From positions 1 through 52,246 of the forward strand of contig CAKRIZ010000010.1 in NCBI GenBank assembly GCA_934351445.1: a DNA stretch of 52,246 nucleotides, in the 5' to 3' direction. Position numbers and translations under genes: made by a program. Below are positions 8,345-17,449 of this stretch, one piece after another. Each line of letters begins with the position of its first letter. Within the stretch, counting starts at the first letter, position 1. Under the pieces are notes generated by a model, which saw nothing but the letters and a program-made list of their open reading frames with translations, was not told the DNA's origin and searched no databases. The DNA comes from an uncultured Eubacterium sp. (GTDB taxonomy: Bacteria > Bacillota > Clostridia > Lachnospirales > Lachnospiraceae).

Positions 8345-9991
8345 ATGCAAAATGGGAAAAAAGACAGAACAAATGGTATGAGACGTAGAATGGCAGCTTT
8401 GCCAGCTCTTTGCCTGACCGGAACACTGGTGTTGTCTGGTGGTTGGAGTCAGACGGCTATGGCATCGGCGGTGACGGAACATGCGGCTGACGCACCGGAA
8501 GAACAGCCGGATGGCACGGATTCTGGCGCTGCATCACAAAAAGCAGACGACTCAGGACAGACAGACGAGTCACAGGTAGCAGACGAGTCACAGGCAGCAG
8601 ACGAGTCACAGGCAGCAGATGGTGCAGGCGGGACAGACCAGCCGCAGGATGCACAGACCCCGGAGACTGATGAATCACAGAATCCGCAGACCCCGGAAAC
8701 GGATGAATTACAGAACCCGCAGACGGACGAGGCAGCGGATGGTCAGGAAGAGATGACTGACGAGGATGAGGCAGAAGATCCGGCACTGCCGGAGCAGCAG
8801 GAAGAAGAGGAAGAAAAGGAAGAACAGCCTGCCGCACGCTATGAGGGTATCACGATTGACGGTGATTTCTCTGACTGGGATGCAGTTGCCAAGGTGAGTG
8901 TAAATGAGAATAAAGGCTGGGATACGATCGATGAAGCTGCTATGGTATGGGATGGTGATTACATATATCTGTACTTTATGGCAGCAGGTGATGCGAATGG
9001 TGCAGGAAACTGGACTTCTGTCTGTGGAGCAGGACCTCATAATAACGGTCAGTATGTGATCACAACCGATCTGGGACGTATGCTGCTCATTCAGTTGAAG
9101 CAGGATGGTACAGTAGGCGGTATTGATGGAGCACAGGTAGCTATCAACAATAAAGAGTGGTTCGGAGCGCCGCATATGTGGGAGGTGGCAATCCCTTCTG
9201 ATGAACTGCCGCAATATAACAATACGATCTCATTTGGATTATATCAGGGGCAGACGTTTGTGAGTGATGTGGCTAATCTGCAGGGGAATCCGGATGCCGG
9301 TGACAAGATGTTTGAAGGAATCACCTATGATGGTCTGTATGGGGACTGGGACTATTATCCGCATCAGTTGATTCAATATGCAACATCGGGAACGCAGGAA
9401 CATGTAGACGATGCTGAGGCAGCGATGTATTCGTCAAACGGTAAGCTGTATGCTCATGTTGTCACGAACATGCCTGCACATCTGCAGGAAGCGGGCGGTG
9501 AGTTTACTGCTGCGGTAACGATCCGTATTAATAGCGATAAGAACTTTTATCCGCAGTTTGTAGCAGTAGATGCGGCTGGAAATATTAATTATAATGCACA
9601 AATACTCGGATTAGCGTCTGGTACATATGAATTTTATATGATCGACTCCCAAGGCTGGAAGACGGCAACCAATATCTCACAGTTTGGCGAATCAGATGAC
9701 AGCAATGAATATGGTAATCCGTACCATAATGCAGTTTTTGGACGGATGTATGTGACGGTCTCCCCGTCTGAGGATCATATGGAGTATGAGGTAGATCTGA
9801 CTACACTGGCAGCAAAGTTTGGCATGGAGCCTGATAATATCGAGACACTGCATGGTCAGTGGGGACGCATCGGACAGCAGTGGGTGACTACCGCAGGTAC
9901 TCCGACCGGCGCCGGCATGGGGCTGTTCTTATGTCTGTCCACGACGGGCATTGCTTATCTGGCACAGCGCAAGAGAAAGAAACAGGTTTAA
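8345..9991 (+). CDS. Firmicu-CTERM-type surface protein, likely XrtG target
   Basis: The precursor has 548 residues. Residues 1-41 form a signal peptide (basic start, hydrophobic core, AMASA). Residues about 50-155 are acidic low-complexity sequence rich in Asp, Glu, Ser and Gln, including an 18-bp DNA tandem repeat. Two related beta domains follow, each opening with a DWD motif (ITIDGDFSDWD near 165 and ITYDGLYGDWD near 328), a pattern seen in CBM9/DOMON-like ligand-binding domains. The C-terminus is tripartite: a TPTGAG motif, a hydrophobic helix and RKRKK. That matches the Firmicu-CTERM sorting signal associated with exosortase XrtG, whose gene starts 3 bases later. AGGGGG precedes the start by nine bases. 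Ligand and final location are inferred. Confidence 0.8.
   Translation: MQNGKKDRTNGMRRRMAALPALCLTGTLVLSGGWSQTAMASAVTEHAADAPEEQPDGTDSGAASQKADDSGQTDESQVADESQAADESQAADGAGGTDQPQDAQTPETDESQNPQTPETDELQNPQTDEAADGQEEMTDEDEAEDPALPEQQEEEEEKEEQPAARYEGITIDGDFSDWDAVAKVSVNENKGWDTIDEAAMVWDGDYIYLYFMAAGDANGAGNWTSVCGAGPHNNGQYVITTDLGRMLLIQLKQDGTVGGIDGAQVAINNKEWFGAPHMWEVAIPSDELPQYNNTISFGLYQGQTFVSDVANLQGNPDAGDKMFEGITYDGLYGDWDYYPHQLIQYATSGTQEHVDDAEAAMYSSNGKLYAHVVTNMPAHLQEAGGEFTAAVTIRINSDKNFYPQFVAVDAAGNINYNAQILGLASGTYEFYMIDSQGWKTATNISQFGESDDSNEYGNPYHNAVFGRMYVTVSPSEDHMEYEVDLTTLAAKFGMEPDNIETLHGQWGRIGQQWVTTAGTPTGAGMGLFLCLSTTGIAYLAQRKRKKQV
8563..8618 (+). repeat. 18-bp tandem repeats encoding DESQ(A/V)A units
   Basis: Three near-identical copies of a unit like CACAGGCAGCAGACGAGT lie inside the low-complexity region of the surface protein. 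Copy number could change by slippage while keeping the frame. A second, looser TPETDE-Q-NPQ repeat follows to about 8725. Confidence 0.7.
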
Positions 9992-9994
9992 ATC

Positions 9995-10588
9995 ATGAAG
10001 TATCTGATAGGAATCATTGCCGTGTTCGTGTGGCTGTATCTGTTACACGTGACAGACCGTGCAAAACTGCCGTTCTGGCATTACATACTGGGGGCAATGG
10101 GATTATTTTTACTGATGATGTTTTATGTCCGTCCGGTTCTGACAGAACCGCTGGCGCAGGCAGTCGCTGCGCTCGCAGGTCTGGTTGGGAAAATTACCGG
10201 AACATTTTCCCCGTTTTTCAAGTACGGCATTTTGTTTGTACAGTCGGATGTGGGTGCGATTACGCTGCAGATTGATTTTGAGTGTTCCGGAATCATAGAG
10301 ATTATGGCTTTTTTGGCACTGCTTGTATTTTTCCGTGTGTATACGGTTGCAGAGCGTGTGATCGTATCGATATGTGGTATTTTGTATATTATGCTGGCAA
10401 ATGCACTGCGTATCATACTGATCTGTGAGATGATCCATTTTGGTGGATTGGATCTGTATTACATGTCGCATGCAGTGGTGGGCAGACTGGTGTTCTATGT
10501 ACTGTCTGTGTTACTGTATTTTTATGTGTTTACAAAGCCACAGATTGTACGAATGAGATTAGGAAAGTTCAGCTATGGAAATCATTGA
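9995..10588 (+). CDS. xrtG: Exosortase family protein XrtG
   Basis: This is a 197-residue membrane protein with about six hydrophobic segments. The exosortase catalytic set is visible: Cys97 in ECSGI, Arg139 in ANALRI and His159 in SHAVVGR. Exosortases are thought to cut CTERM signals and transfer the protein to another carrier; the Gram-positive branch is XrtG. The context fits: the preceding gene carries a Firmicu-CTERM tail, and the next three genes are the glycosyltransferase, PTPS-like and membrane proteins known to travel with XrtG. It overlaps the next gene by 14 bases, indicating translational coupling. Family and context support the call; the reaction in Gram-positives is inferred. 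Confidence 0.88.
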   Translation: MKYLIGIIAVFVWLYLLHVTDRAKLPFWHYILGAMGLFLLMMFYVRPVLTEPLAQAVAALAGLVGKITGTFSPFFKYGILFVQSDVGAITLQIDFECSGIIEIMAFLALLVFFRVYTVAERVIVSICGILYIMLANALRIILICEMIHFGGLDLYYMSHAVVGRLVFYVLSVLLYFYVFTKPQIVRMRLGKFSYGNH

Positions 10589-13091
10589 ACGATTTGCAAA
10601 CTCGTTTGTGTTCTGGGCAGCATGGATTGTGATCCCATTGATCATGGAGATCATACCGGCATTTGGAAGTTTTTTGATCCTGCTCAGACGCATCCTGTTT
10701 GCAAAAGAAATACCAAAACCGATTATCTATCCGGAGATATCGATCATTGTCCCGGTCTACAACTCGCAGGATACGCTGGAGGCATGTATCCGTTCCATTA
10801 ATGACTGTGATTATCCGAACAAGCAGATCCGTATCTTTCTGGTCAATAATCGTGGTACGGATCATAGTTTTGAAGTGTATACCAAGTGTCAGAAGGAATA
10901 TCCGGATCTGATCATGCAGTGGCTGAATGCGGAGCAGGGTAAATCGCGTGCACTCAATCTGGCATTGTATAACAGTGAGGGAAAATATATTATTCATATC
11001 GACAGTGATGGCGTGTTGGAGAAACGGGCATTGACCTATATGGTCGATAAATTTGAGAACGATACGTCTATCAACTGTATGACGGGTGCGATTCTGATTG
11101 AACCGCGGCTTGTGGATCAGTATCCATGGGGATTCTCCCGTCTGTTTCGTAAAATGGAATTTATGGAATACGCGCAGGCGTTTCTTGCGGGAAGAAATTA
11201 TGCATCTGATCTGAATTCGATCTACACAGTGTCAGGTGCCTTTTCTGCGTTTCGTAAATCTGCGATTTTAAAGTCACGGCTATATAATACGGAGACGCTG
11301 GCGGAGGATACGCAGATCACGTTCCAGATGCGCTATCTGCAGGGTGAGCGGATCTATATGAGTGAGAAGTCGATCTTTTTTGTAGATCCGATCGAAAATG
11401 CAGATAAATTATATACGCAGCGGCAGCGCTGGCAGCGCGGCAGCCTAGAAGTGGCAAAGATGTTTGGTGGGAAAAAGATGCGGTCTTATCAGATGTTTAC
11501 GGATGTGTCCGTTAAGACGCTCATGTATGACCATACATTTGCATTCCCGCGTATTATCTGGTATCTGGCATTGCTCTGCCTGACATTTGTCGGATATTCC
11601 GGAAAGACCGTTTTGATGGCAGCAGCTATTTTGTTTGGACTGTATACGATCTGCGGGTATATGTATTATTTCTCAACGATCGGTTTTCTGCGGGATTTCC
11701 CGGAAGTGAAGCGCTATTACCGCAGGCAATGGTGGGTCGTGCCGTTGCTGCCGTTTTTTAACTTCGTCGTGTTCTTTATCCGGTTTGCCGGTATCATCAA
11801 CAGTATCAATACAAACAGTGCATGGAAGACAAGAACATTGACAGAGGAACGGACGGCATTTCGGGATATTATCGCACACGATTTGTCTGCGGTGCGTAAC
11901 AGGATCGAAAAAATCAGAAGTTTTGTCAATTCAGATGAACCGGAAACATTGGGGGAATTTGAAGTGGAACAGGGAAATAAAACAAACAATAAAAAAACAA
12001 ACAATAAAGAACAAAAAGAATTGAAGCGGGTCAATGCGTGGCTGGTGTTAGTTGTTGTACTCGTATTTACGGAGATCACGGCAGCTATTGGCTGGAAGCA
12101 GCTTCAAAAATATGAAGAAGGTATACTCAGTGTCTATGCGACACAGCAGGATGGATATGTACAACTGGTACTTGATCAGATTAACCTGAAGGAGAACAGG
12201 GACGATTCTGAGATGATCGAGGATATTTTGCATACACTGGACAGCTCGAACAGCCATTATTGGACAATGTCCCAGCAGGATGACATCGTGTTTGTCAAGG
12301 ATGTGCTGGAGACCAACCGTTATAAGGGATTTTCTACACGGACCTATTATTCAACCAAGAGTGCGGACGCATTTATCAATAATCTGCAGGTCAATAAGGT
12401 CACACATGCTGTCATAGAGATGAATGGACGGGAGTATGTGGCATCAGGCGTGCTGTTTTCTTATAATCATATGAATTATCATCTGTGTTTGCTTACCGGA
12501 AAAGATGTGATTCTGGATCAGAATGATTATATGAGTGCAAAGATCTGTCTGATATTGCTGGTTGTCCTTATGCTGCTGTTCATCATATCCGGAGGCATGG
12601 TCATTGTAGTTCTGGCAGAAAAATGGTACCGGAAATTCTGTGCCAGTGATGCGGAGAACCGGGAGATGGTAGCCAGGATTGAGCAGATCAGTCAGGAAAA
12701 AACGAAAAAGGACCGTCAGTTTGAGACAAAATACAATGCGTTTGAGGCAGATGCGCTCATGAACCTGCTCATGCGTGTGGAAGAGAAGAAGGATGTCTGG
12801 CCGCTCGAGCTGCTGCTCGTCAGATGTCCGGCAGGAGCGGACCGTGATGAGTTTTTTGCACAATTGCAGATCAAGTTCAATGAGAAGACCGTCCGTGTCA
12901 TAATTGATGACACGTATATTTTATTGCTGAGTCTGCGGGCAGGGCAGATCTCAGAAGAAGACCGGAAGGCGCAGGTAGCAGCTCTGGGAGCCGGATATGT
13001 GACCAGGGAGTACCTGACAGAGAAACCGGAGCAGTATCTGGAAGCAGTGTTTGCCAATATGTGTAAAGAGGTGTTGAAGCATGGACAGTAA
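10575..13091 (+). CDS. XrtG-associated GT2 glycosyltransferase with sensor-like C-terminus
   Basis: The protein has 838 residues. After an N-terminal membrane helix, residues about 50-290 form a processive GT2 domain: SIIVPVYNSQ, the DxD pair Asp143/Asp145 in HIDSDG, the acid ED at 244-245 and QRQRW at 282-286. Membrane helices lie near 320-420. This half matches the exosortase-G-associated glycosyltransferase. Residues about 450-838 are extra: an Asn/Lys-rich linker, a helix near 490-510, an extracytoplasmic stretch of about 140 residues, a second helix near 650-680, a coiled-coil-like segment and a small cytoplasmic domain with no recognised catalytic motif. That layout resembles a signal-receiving module. 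It probably builds or exports the glycan used by the XrtG system. It overlaps both neighbours. Confidence 0.85.
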   Translation: MEIIERFANSFVFWAAWIVIPLIMEIIPAFGSFLILLRRILFAKEIPKPIIYPEISIIVPVYNSQDTLEACIRSINDCDYPNKQIRIFLVNNRGTDHSFEVYTKCQKEYPDLIMQWLNAEQGKSRALNLALYNSEGKYIIHIDSDGVLEKRALTYMVDKFENDTSINCMTGAILIEPRLVDQYPWGFSRLFRKMEFMEYAQAFLAGRNYASDLNSIYTVSGAFSAFRKSAILKSRLYNTETLAEDTQITFQMRYLQGERIYMSEKSIFFVDPIENADKLYTQRQRWQRGSLEVAKMFGGKKMRSYQMFTDVSVKTLMYDHTFAFPRIIWYLALLCLTFVGYSGKTVLMAAAILFGLYTICGYMYYFSTIGFLRDFPEVKRYYRRQWWVVPLLPFFNFVVFFIRFAGIINSINTNSAWKTRTLTEERTAFRDIIAHDLSAVRNRIEKIRSFVNSDEPETLGEFEVEQGNKTNNKKTNNKEQKELKRVNAWLVLVVVLVFTEITAAIGWKQLQKYEEGILSVYATQQDGYVQLVLDQINLKENRDDSEMIEDILHTLDSSNSHYWTMSQQDDIVFVKDVLETNRYKGFSTRTYYSTKSADAFINNLQVNKVTHAVIEMNGREYVASGVLFSYNHMNYHLCLLTGKDVILDQNDYMSAKICLILLVVLMLLFIISGGMVIVVLAEKWYRKFCASDAENREMVARIEQISQEKTKKDRQFETKYNAFEADALMNLLMRVEEKKDVWPLELLLVRCPAGADRDEFFAQLQIKFNEKTVRVIIDDTYILLLSLRAGQISEEDRKAQVAALGAGYVTREYLTEKPEQYLEAVFANMCKEVLKHGQ

Positions 13092-13548
13092 TTTATTACG
13101 TGAGTACCGATTCAAATTTTATCTGAATGCGAGTCATAGTATCATTATTAATGGCAGGCGTGGTGAGATTCATCCGCATACGTGGGAGATTACACTGGAT
13201 ATTGTCGTGGAACGGAGCGATTTCATGGAGTTCAATGCCTATGAAAAGGCGGCATCCGGATTCTTTGCGCAGTATCAGGATCGGATATTGAACGATGTCG
13301 AGCCGTTTGATGTGGTCATACCTACATTGGAAAATATTGTCGAGTATTTTGGAGAGCGGCTGCGCCGGATTATGCGGGAGGTCGAGGGAGAATTGGTCAG
13401 AATTGAAGGCAGTGAGACGCCGACGCGAAGCTATGTAGTGACTTATAATAAGGATGAACAGTACATGGCTGATATCCGGCAGAAAACGGATAAGACGCTG
13501 GATCGTGTGATCGATGAGATGCTGGAGAGCGTATTACATGAAGACTAA
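13081..13548 (+). CDS. 6-pyruvoyl-tetrahydropterin synthase-like protein (XrtG-associated)
   Basis: This 155-residue protein has the T-fold PTPS/QueD signature: FKFYLNASHSI with His19, then EIHPHTWE with His31 and His33, the three expected zinc ligands. Classic enzymes of this fold act on dihydroneopterin triphosphate in pterin or queuosine synthesis. No other pterin or queuosine gene is nearby, and the gene overlaps the glycosyltransferase (11 bases) and the following membrane protein (11 bases), so a dedicated role in the exosortase-linked pathway is more likely. AGAGGTG lies before the ATG. The substrate is unknown. Confidence 0.8.
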   Translation: MDSNLLREYRFKFYLNASHSIIINGRRGEIHPHTWEITLDIVVERSDFMEFNAYEKAASGFFAQYQDRILNDVEPFDVVIPTLENIVEYFGERLRRIMREVEGELVRIEGSETPTRSYVVTYNKDEQYMADIRQKTDKTLDRVIDEMLESVLHED

Positions 13549-16027
13549 GACATTCGAAGAGAGATCATATTTCAAAAGTATAGGCGGTATGTTGGGCTGC
13601 TTACTGGTGATAGGAATCTATGCGGCAATCTCATTTGTGGTCATGTATCTGGTGTCGCGCAGTGGTGTCTATCCGTCCGGCTCAGATACGATGTGCCATA
13701 TTTATAAGGGATCGGTGCTGTATCAGGCGTTAAAAAACGGTAACTGGTATCCGTTGTTTGACCCGATGTGGTATAACGGCGTGGAGATGATGCGCTACTG
13801 GGCGCCGATGCCGGTATATTTTCTCGCAATGTGCCAGGCGCTCGCAGGTGGCGATTGCTTTGGCGGCTATCTGGTATTCTTAGGGATTGTCTCTTTTTTA
13901 GGGGCATTGTCCTGGTTTGTGATCGGACGGCGCCACGGCAGACCGGTACTGGGTGCGGTCTTTGGCGCATTGTGGTTTTTTATGCCTAATAATCTGCTCG
14001 CTGTGTTTGTGGAGGGTAATCTGCCACGTGCATTATGCATGGTTGTATTGCCGCTGTTTGTGGAAAATGTGCATGATTATCTGCTGGAGCAGCGTTGGAG
14101 CAGTCTGCCGAAGCTCACACTCTGTTTTGTATTTATGACCATGTGCCATACCGGCTATGCCGGAATGATCGCACTGGCGCTGCTGATATTTGCAGCAGTA
14201 TACGGCATACTGTACCGAAAAAGTCTGCGGTCTATCGTGCATGTGCTGCTGGCGGTCATTCTGGGATTTCTGCTGACCGGAATCTGGCTGTATGCATCAT
14301 TGAAGGGTGGAATTACGTCGACAGACAGTTCACAGGTCATGAGCCAGTTCTTCCAGGAGGCATGGCTGTCACTCGATCCGCTGCGCCGGTTGACACAGGG
14401 ATTTGATGTGTTTTACTTTGGACTGGCTGCATTTATACTCGTTATATTTGGTATCCTATTTGCAAAAAAACGTTCCATGGCGGGCTTTTGGACAGCTTTT
14501 ATCATTTTTATATGCACGACGACGATGATGTATGATGTACTCGTACTGCTTCCGGGCAGCCAGTATCTGTGGATGCTGCGCTTTATATCGATCGCATTGT
14601 GCTTTGCGCTGTACAGCCTGCTCATCTGGAACACATTGAAAAAACCGTTTTTGGTAGTGATTCTATTGCTGCTCGTATTGGATACGGTACCTTCGCTGCA
14701 GCTGATCTATGGAACGATGGATGGTACTACACCGGCGCAGCGTCTGGAGCAGCTGGAAGAAGGAACGCTCATCGCAGAGGCAAAATCGATTACCAGTCAG
14801 CGTCTGGCACTCATAGATCTGAGCACGTTGGGAGCTACGGCTGCATATTGCATATCTGACCCGGAGGATGGTGTCATGGCGACCTTTGGCGCAGGATGGC
14901 AGTCGGCTGCAACCGCGATGAACATCTCCAGATTGAATGAGTCTTATGAGAATATGAATTATCTATATATGTTCGACCGCATGGTGGAGTTGGGCAGTGA
15001 CACCGCACTGGTACCGGTTAGTAATTTTACTAACCAGACCGATGATCTGCTTCAATTGGACGAGGCTGCTAAACGCGTCGGATATGAGCGGATAGACAGC
15101 AATGAAGGCTATTATCTGTATCATATGGACACACCGGGGAGTTTTGGCGTGTGCACCACCTATGATGCGATCGGAATCGGTACATCTGCTTCTCTGATCT
15201 CGATGGCATTTCCGTCGGTCGAGGAGACATCCTCCACGAATCTGAATGATTATACCTACGAAGAACTGTCACGATATCATACGGTCTATCTGTCCGGATT
15301 TACTTATGACCAGAAAAAGGAAGCAGAAGATATGATCCTGAAGCTGACGGAGAATGGCACGCGGGTTGTGATTCTCGCAGACGGCATACCGGTCGATACT
15401 GCAACCGGTATCCAGAGTTTTCTCGGGACAGACAGCCACAACATCAATTTTAAGAACGGTTATCCGGAATTGGATACGATCGATGGTGTACTGCATCCGG
15501 ATCTGTTCCCTTCGGGCTATACAGACTGGAAGACTGTCTATATCAATGGGCTCGATGATGTGTGGGGGACAGCAACAGATCTGGATCAGTCTCTGGGTTT
15601 TTATGGGACAAAATATAATGAGAATCTGATTTTTATCGGATTTAACCTGACCTATCATTATGCATTGACAAAGGACCAGCAGGTGGGTGTATTGCTGGCA
15701 CATGCATTGGATCTGGATGCGAATGCGCTGCCGGAGCGTACACTCGTGCCACTGGATGTCACGTATGGTGCTGACCGGATCACGATTGTATCAGATATGG
15801 ACGATGTCAATACGACGATCTCTGACCACGATATTTTTACGGGCAATCAGCCGATTGAGGAGAAAAATCATCTGATCCATGTATCGAAGGGAACGACTGT
15901 GATTACGATGTCGTATCCGTATTTGAAAGAAGGGGCGCTGATCAGTCTCATAGCAGCCATTTTGACGGTATGTCTGTGGGCTGCTACCTGGAAACGTGCG
16001 CAGAAACGCAAAAAAGAGACAGAATAA
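13538..16027 (+). CDS. Large polytopic membrane protein of the XrtG locus (PTPS-related membrane family)
   Basis: The protein has 829 residues. The N-terminal half has about 10-12 membrane helices. An early extracytoplasmic loop (SDTMCHIYKGSVLYQAL, then DPMWYNGVEMMRYWAPMP) recalls GT-C-type lipid-linked sugar transferases. A soluble region from about 400 to 800 faces outward and includes an alpha/beta segment (TRVVILADGIPVD). A final helix and a basic tail (KRAQKRKKETE) close the protein. The family is annotated as an integral membrane protein related to the 6-pyruvoyl-tetrahydropterin synthase neighbourhood of XrtG. I chose the ATG at 13538, with GGAGAG eight bases upstream. A glycosyl-transfer or flippase role is inference. 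Confidence 0.75.
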   Translation: MKTKTFEERSYFKSIGGMLGCLLVIGIYAAISFVVMYLVSRSGVYPSGSDTMCHIYKGSVLYQALKNGNWYPLFDPMWYNGVEMMRYWAPMPVYFLAMCQALAGGDCFGGYLVFLGIVSFLGALSWFVIGRRHGRPVLGAVFGALWFFMPNNLLAVFVEGNLPRALCMVVLPLFVENVHDYLLEQRWSSLPKLTLCFVFMTMCHTGYAGMIALALLIFAAVYGILYRKSLRSIVHVLLAVILGFLLTGIWLYASLKGGITSTDSSQVMSQFFQEAWLSLDPLRRLTQGFDVFYFGLAAFILVIFGILFAKKRSMAGFWTAFIIFICTTTMMYDVLVLLPGSQYLWMLRFISIALCFALYSLLIWNTLKKPFLVVILLLLVLDTVPSLQLIYGTMDGTTPAQRLEQLEEGTLIAEAKSITSQRLALIDLSTLGATAAYCISDPEDGVMATFGAGWQSAATAMNISRLNESYENMNYLYMFDRMVELGSDTALVPVSNFTNQTDDLLQLDEAAKRVGYERIDSNEGYYLYHMDTPGSFGVCTTYDAIGIGTSASLISMAFPSVEETSSTNLNDYTYEELSRYHTVYLSGFTYDQKKEAEDMILKLTENGTRVVILADGIPVDTATGIQSFLGTDSHNINFKNGYPELDTIDGVLHPDLFPSGYTDWKTVYINGLDDVWGTATDLDQSLGFYGTKYNENLIFIGFNLTYHYALTKDQQVGVLLAHALDLDANALPERTLVPLDVTYGADRITIVSDMDDVNTTISDHDIFTGNQPIEEKNHLIHVSKGTTVITMSYPYLKEGALISLIAAILTVCLWAATWKRAQKRKKETE

Positions 16028-16067
16028 AAGGATTAGATGATTAGATATAGAAGGGATAGGTATCAGA

Positions 16068-16649
16068 ATGATAAAAAATGTAGTCATGGATATGGGAAAT
16101 GTATTGTTATATTTTACACCGCAAAAGACACTCGAGAGGTACTGCCGTTCAGAGGAAGAAAAACAGTTGATCATGAAGGAACTGTTCGGCAGTGATATAT
16201 GGATCATGGGTGACCGTGGAGAGATCGTCAATGACCAGCGTTACGGACTGGTCAAAGAGAAGCTGCCGCAATCCATGCATGGGACACTGCGGCTCATCGT
16301 AGACCACTGGCAGGACGATCTCGTACAGATTCCGGGTGCCGAAGATTTTGTAAAAAAATGCAAATCTGCCGGTTACCGGATGTATGTGCTGTCGAATGCA
16401 TGCCAGCTCTTTTATGAATATTTTCCAAGACGCTTTGATGCGAAGCTGTTTGATGGAATCATGGTCTCATCGACAGTCAGGCTCATCAAACCAGACCCTC
16501 GCATCTATGAACTGCTGTGCCGTACCTATGACCTGAAGCCGGAGGAATGTGTGTTTATCGATGACCGCGCGGATAACGTGGAAGCCGCGCAAGGTGTCGG
16601 CATGAGGGGCATTGTGTTCCCGGGGAGTTATGAGGGAATTCATTTCTGA
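16068..16649 (+). CDS. HAD-IA family hydrolase (YihX-like)
   Basis: The 193-residue protein has the HAD phosphatase set: DMGNVLLY (nucleophile Asp8, with the DxGNV variant typical of YihX-like glucose-1-phosphatases), VLSNA (motif II), a Lys in LIKPDPRIY (motif III) and VFIDDRADN (motif IV). It starts 40 bp after the XrtG membrane protein and is probably cotranscribed with it. It is the first of three tandem HAD genes. The substrate is unknown, but a sugar phosphate is plausible beside a glycan operon. Confidence 0.85.
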   Translation: MIKNVVMDMGNVLLYFTPQKTLERYCRSEEEKQLIMKELFGSDIWIMGDRGEIVNDQRYGLVKEKLPQSMHGTLRLIVDHWQDDLVQIPGAEDFVKKCKSAGYRMYVLSNACQLFYEYFPRRFDAKLFDGIMVSSTVRLIKPDPRIYELLCRTYDLKPEECVFIDDRADNVEAAQGVGMRGIVFPGSYEGIHF

Positions 16650-16663
16650 GCTGTGGGAGGCTT

Positions 16664-17374
16664 ATGATGAAATTAAAAGCAATTTTTATTGATATAGATA
16701 ACACATTGCTCAGCTTTGACGAGTATGTGAAGCAGACAATGGAACAAGGGTTCGCGCATTTCGGACTAAAGGCGTATGAGCTGTGGATGTATGATACATT
16801 TACACAGGTGAATAATGGGCTGTGGAGACAGATCGAAGATGGGACGCTCACGTTTGCGGAACTGACGAAGATTCGGTGGAATCGGGTGTTCGAGGCGCTG
16901 GGGATTGATTTTGATGGACCGGTGTTTGAGAAATATTTTCGCGGGGCATTATACGACAGTGCGATCCCGGAGGATGGAGCTTATGAACTGCTGGATGCAC
17001 TAAAAGAAGATTATATTTTATGTGCGGCGAGCAATGGACCATATGAACAGCAACTGCACCGGCTGGAGATCGCAGGGATGCGGGATGCATTTGATGCTGT
17101 TTTTATATCTGAAAAGGTAGGAGCATCAAAACCATCAGAAAAGTTTTTTGATTATGCATTTGCAGAATTGAATGCTGGGCGTGAGGAACAGATCACACCG
17201 CAGGAGTGCATGATGATCGGTGATTCGCTCACATCGGATATCCGGGGTGGACAGATGTACGGGATGCAGACCTGTCTGTACCGGCGAAGTAAGGATATGG
17301 TCGTCCCGGACGGTGTGCTTGTGGCAGATTCGCTGAGGGAGGTCGTGCAGCGGGTGCGTGATGCAGACCAATAA
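16664..17374 (+). CDS. HAD-IA family hydrolase (YjjG-like)
   Basis: The 236-residue protein opens with AIFIDIDNTLLSFDEY, the HAD motif I with both Asp residues, and has an alpha-helical cap. AASNGP is motif II, Lys in GASKPSEKFF is motif III and MIGDSLTSDIRGG is motif IV. The arrangement resembles YjjG-type nucleotidases that clean up non-canonical nucleotides. It is 14 bp downstream of the previous HAD gene with GGAGG before the start; a second Met codon follows directly. Confidence 0.85.
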   Translation: MMKLKAIFIDIDNTLLSFDEYVKQTMEQGFAHFGLKAYELWMYDTFTQVNNGLWRQIEDGTLTFAELTKIRWNRVFEALGIDFDGPVFEKYFRGALYDSAIPEDGAYELLDALKEDYILCAASNGPYEQQLHRLEIAGMRDAFDAVFISEKVGASKPSEKFFDYAFAELNAGREEQITPQECMMIGDSLTSDIRGGQMYGMQTCLYRRSKDMVVPDGVLVADSLREVVQRVRDADQ

Positions 17375-17449
17375 ATACGTGAATCGCAGGTCATTGGTAT
17401 AGGCCTTTGCGAAACATTTAAATTGAAATGAACAGGAGAGGAATACATC

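Noticed and set aside
8563..8725. Short repeats considered as a CRISPR array
   Set aside because: Units are 18 bp, directly adjacent without spacers, in frame with a secreted low-complexity region, and no cas genes are present.
8457..9214. Proline/leucine-rich and Cys/His-rich minus-strand frames opposite the Firmicu-CTERM protein
   Set aside because: These are antisense to the low-complexity coding repeats, with no initiation signals.
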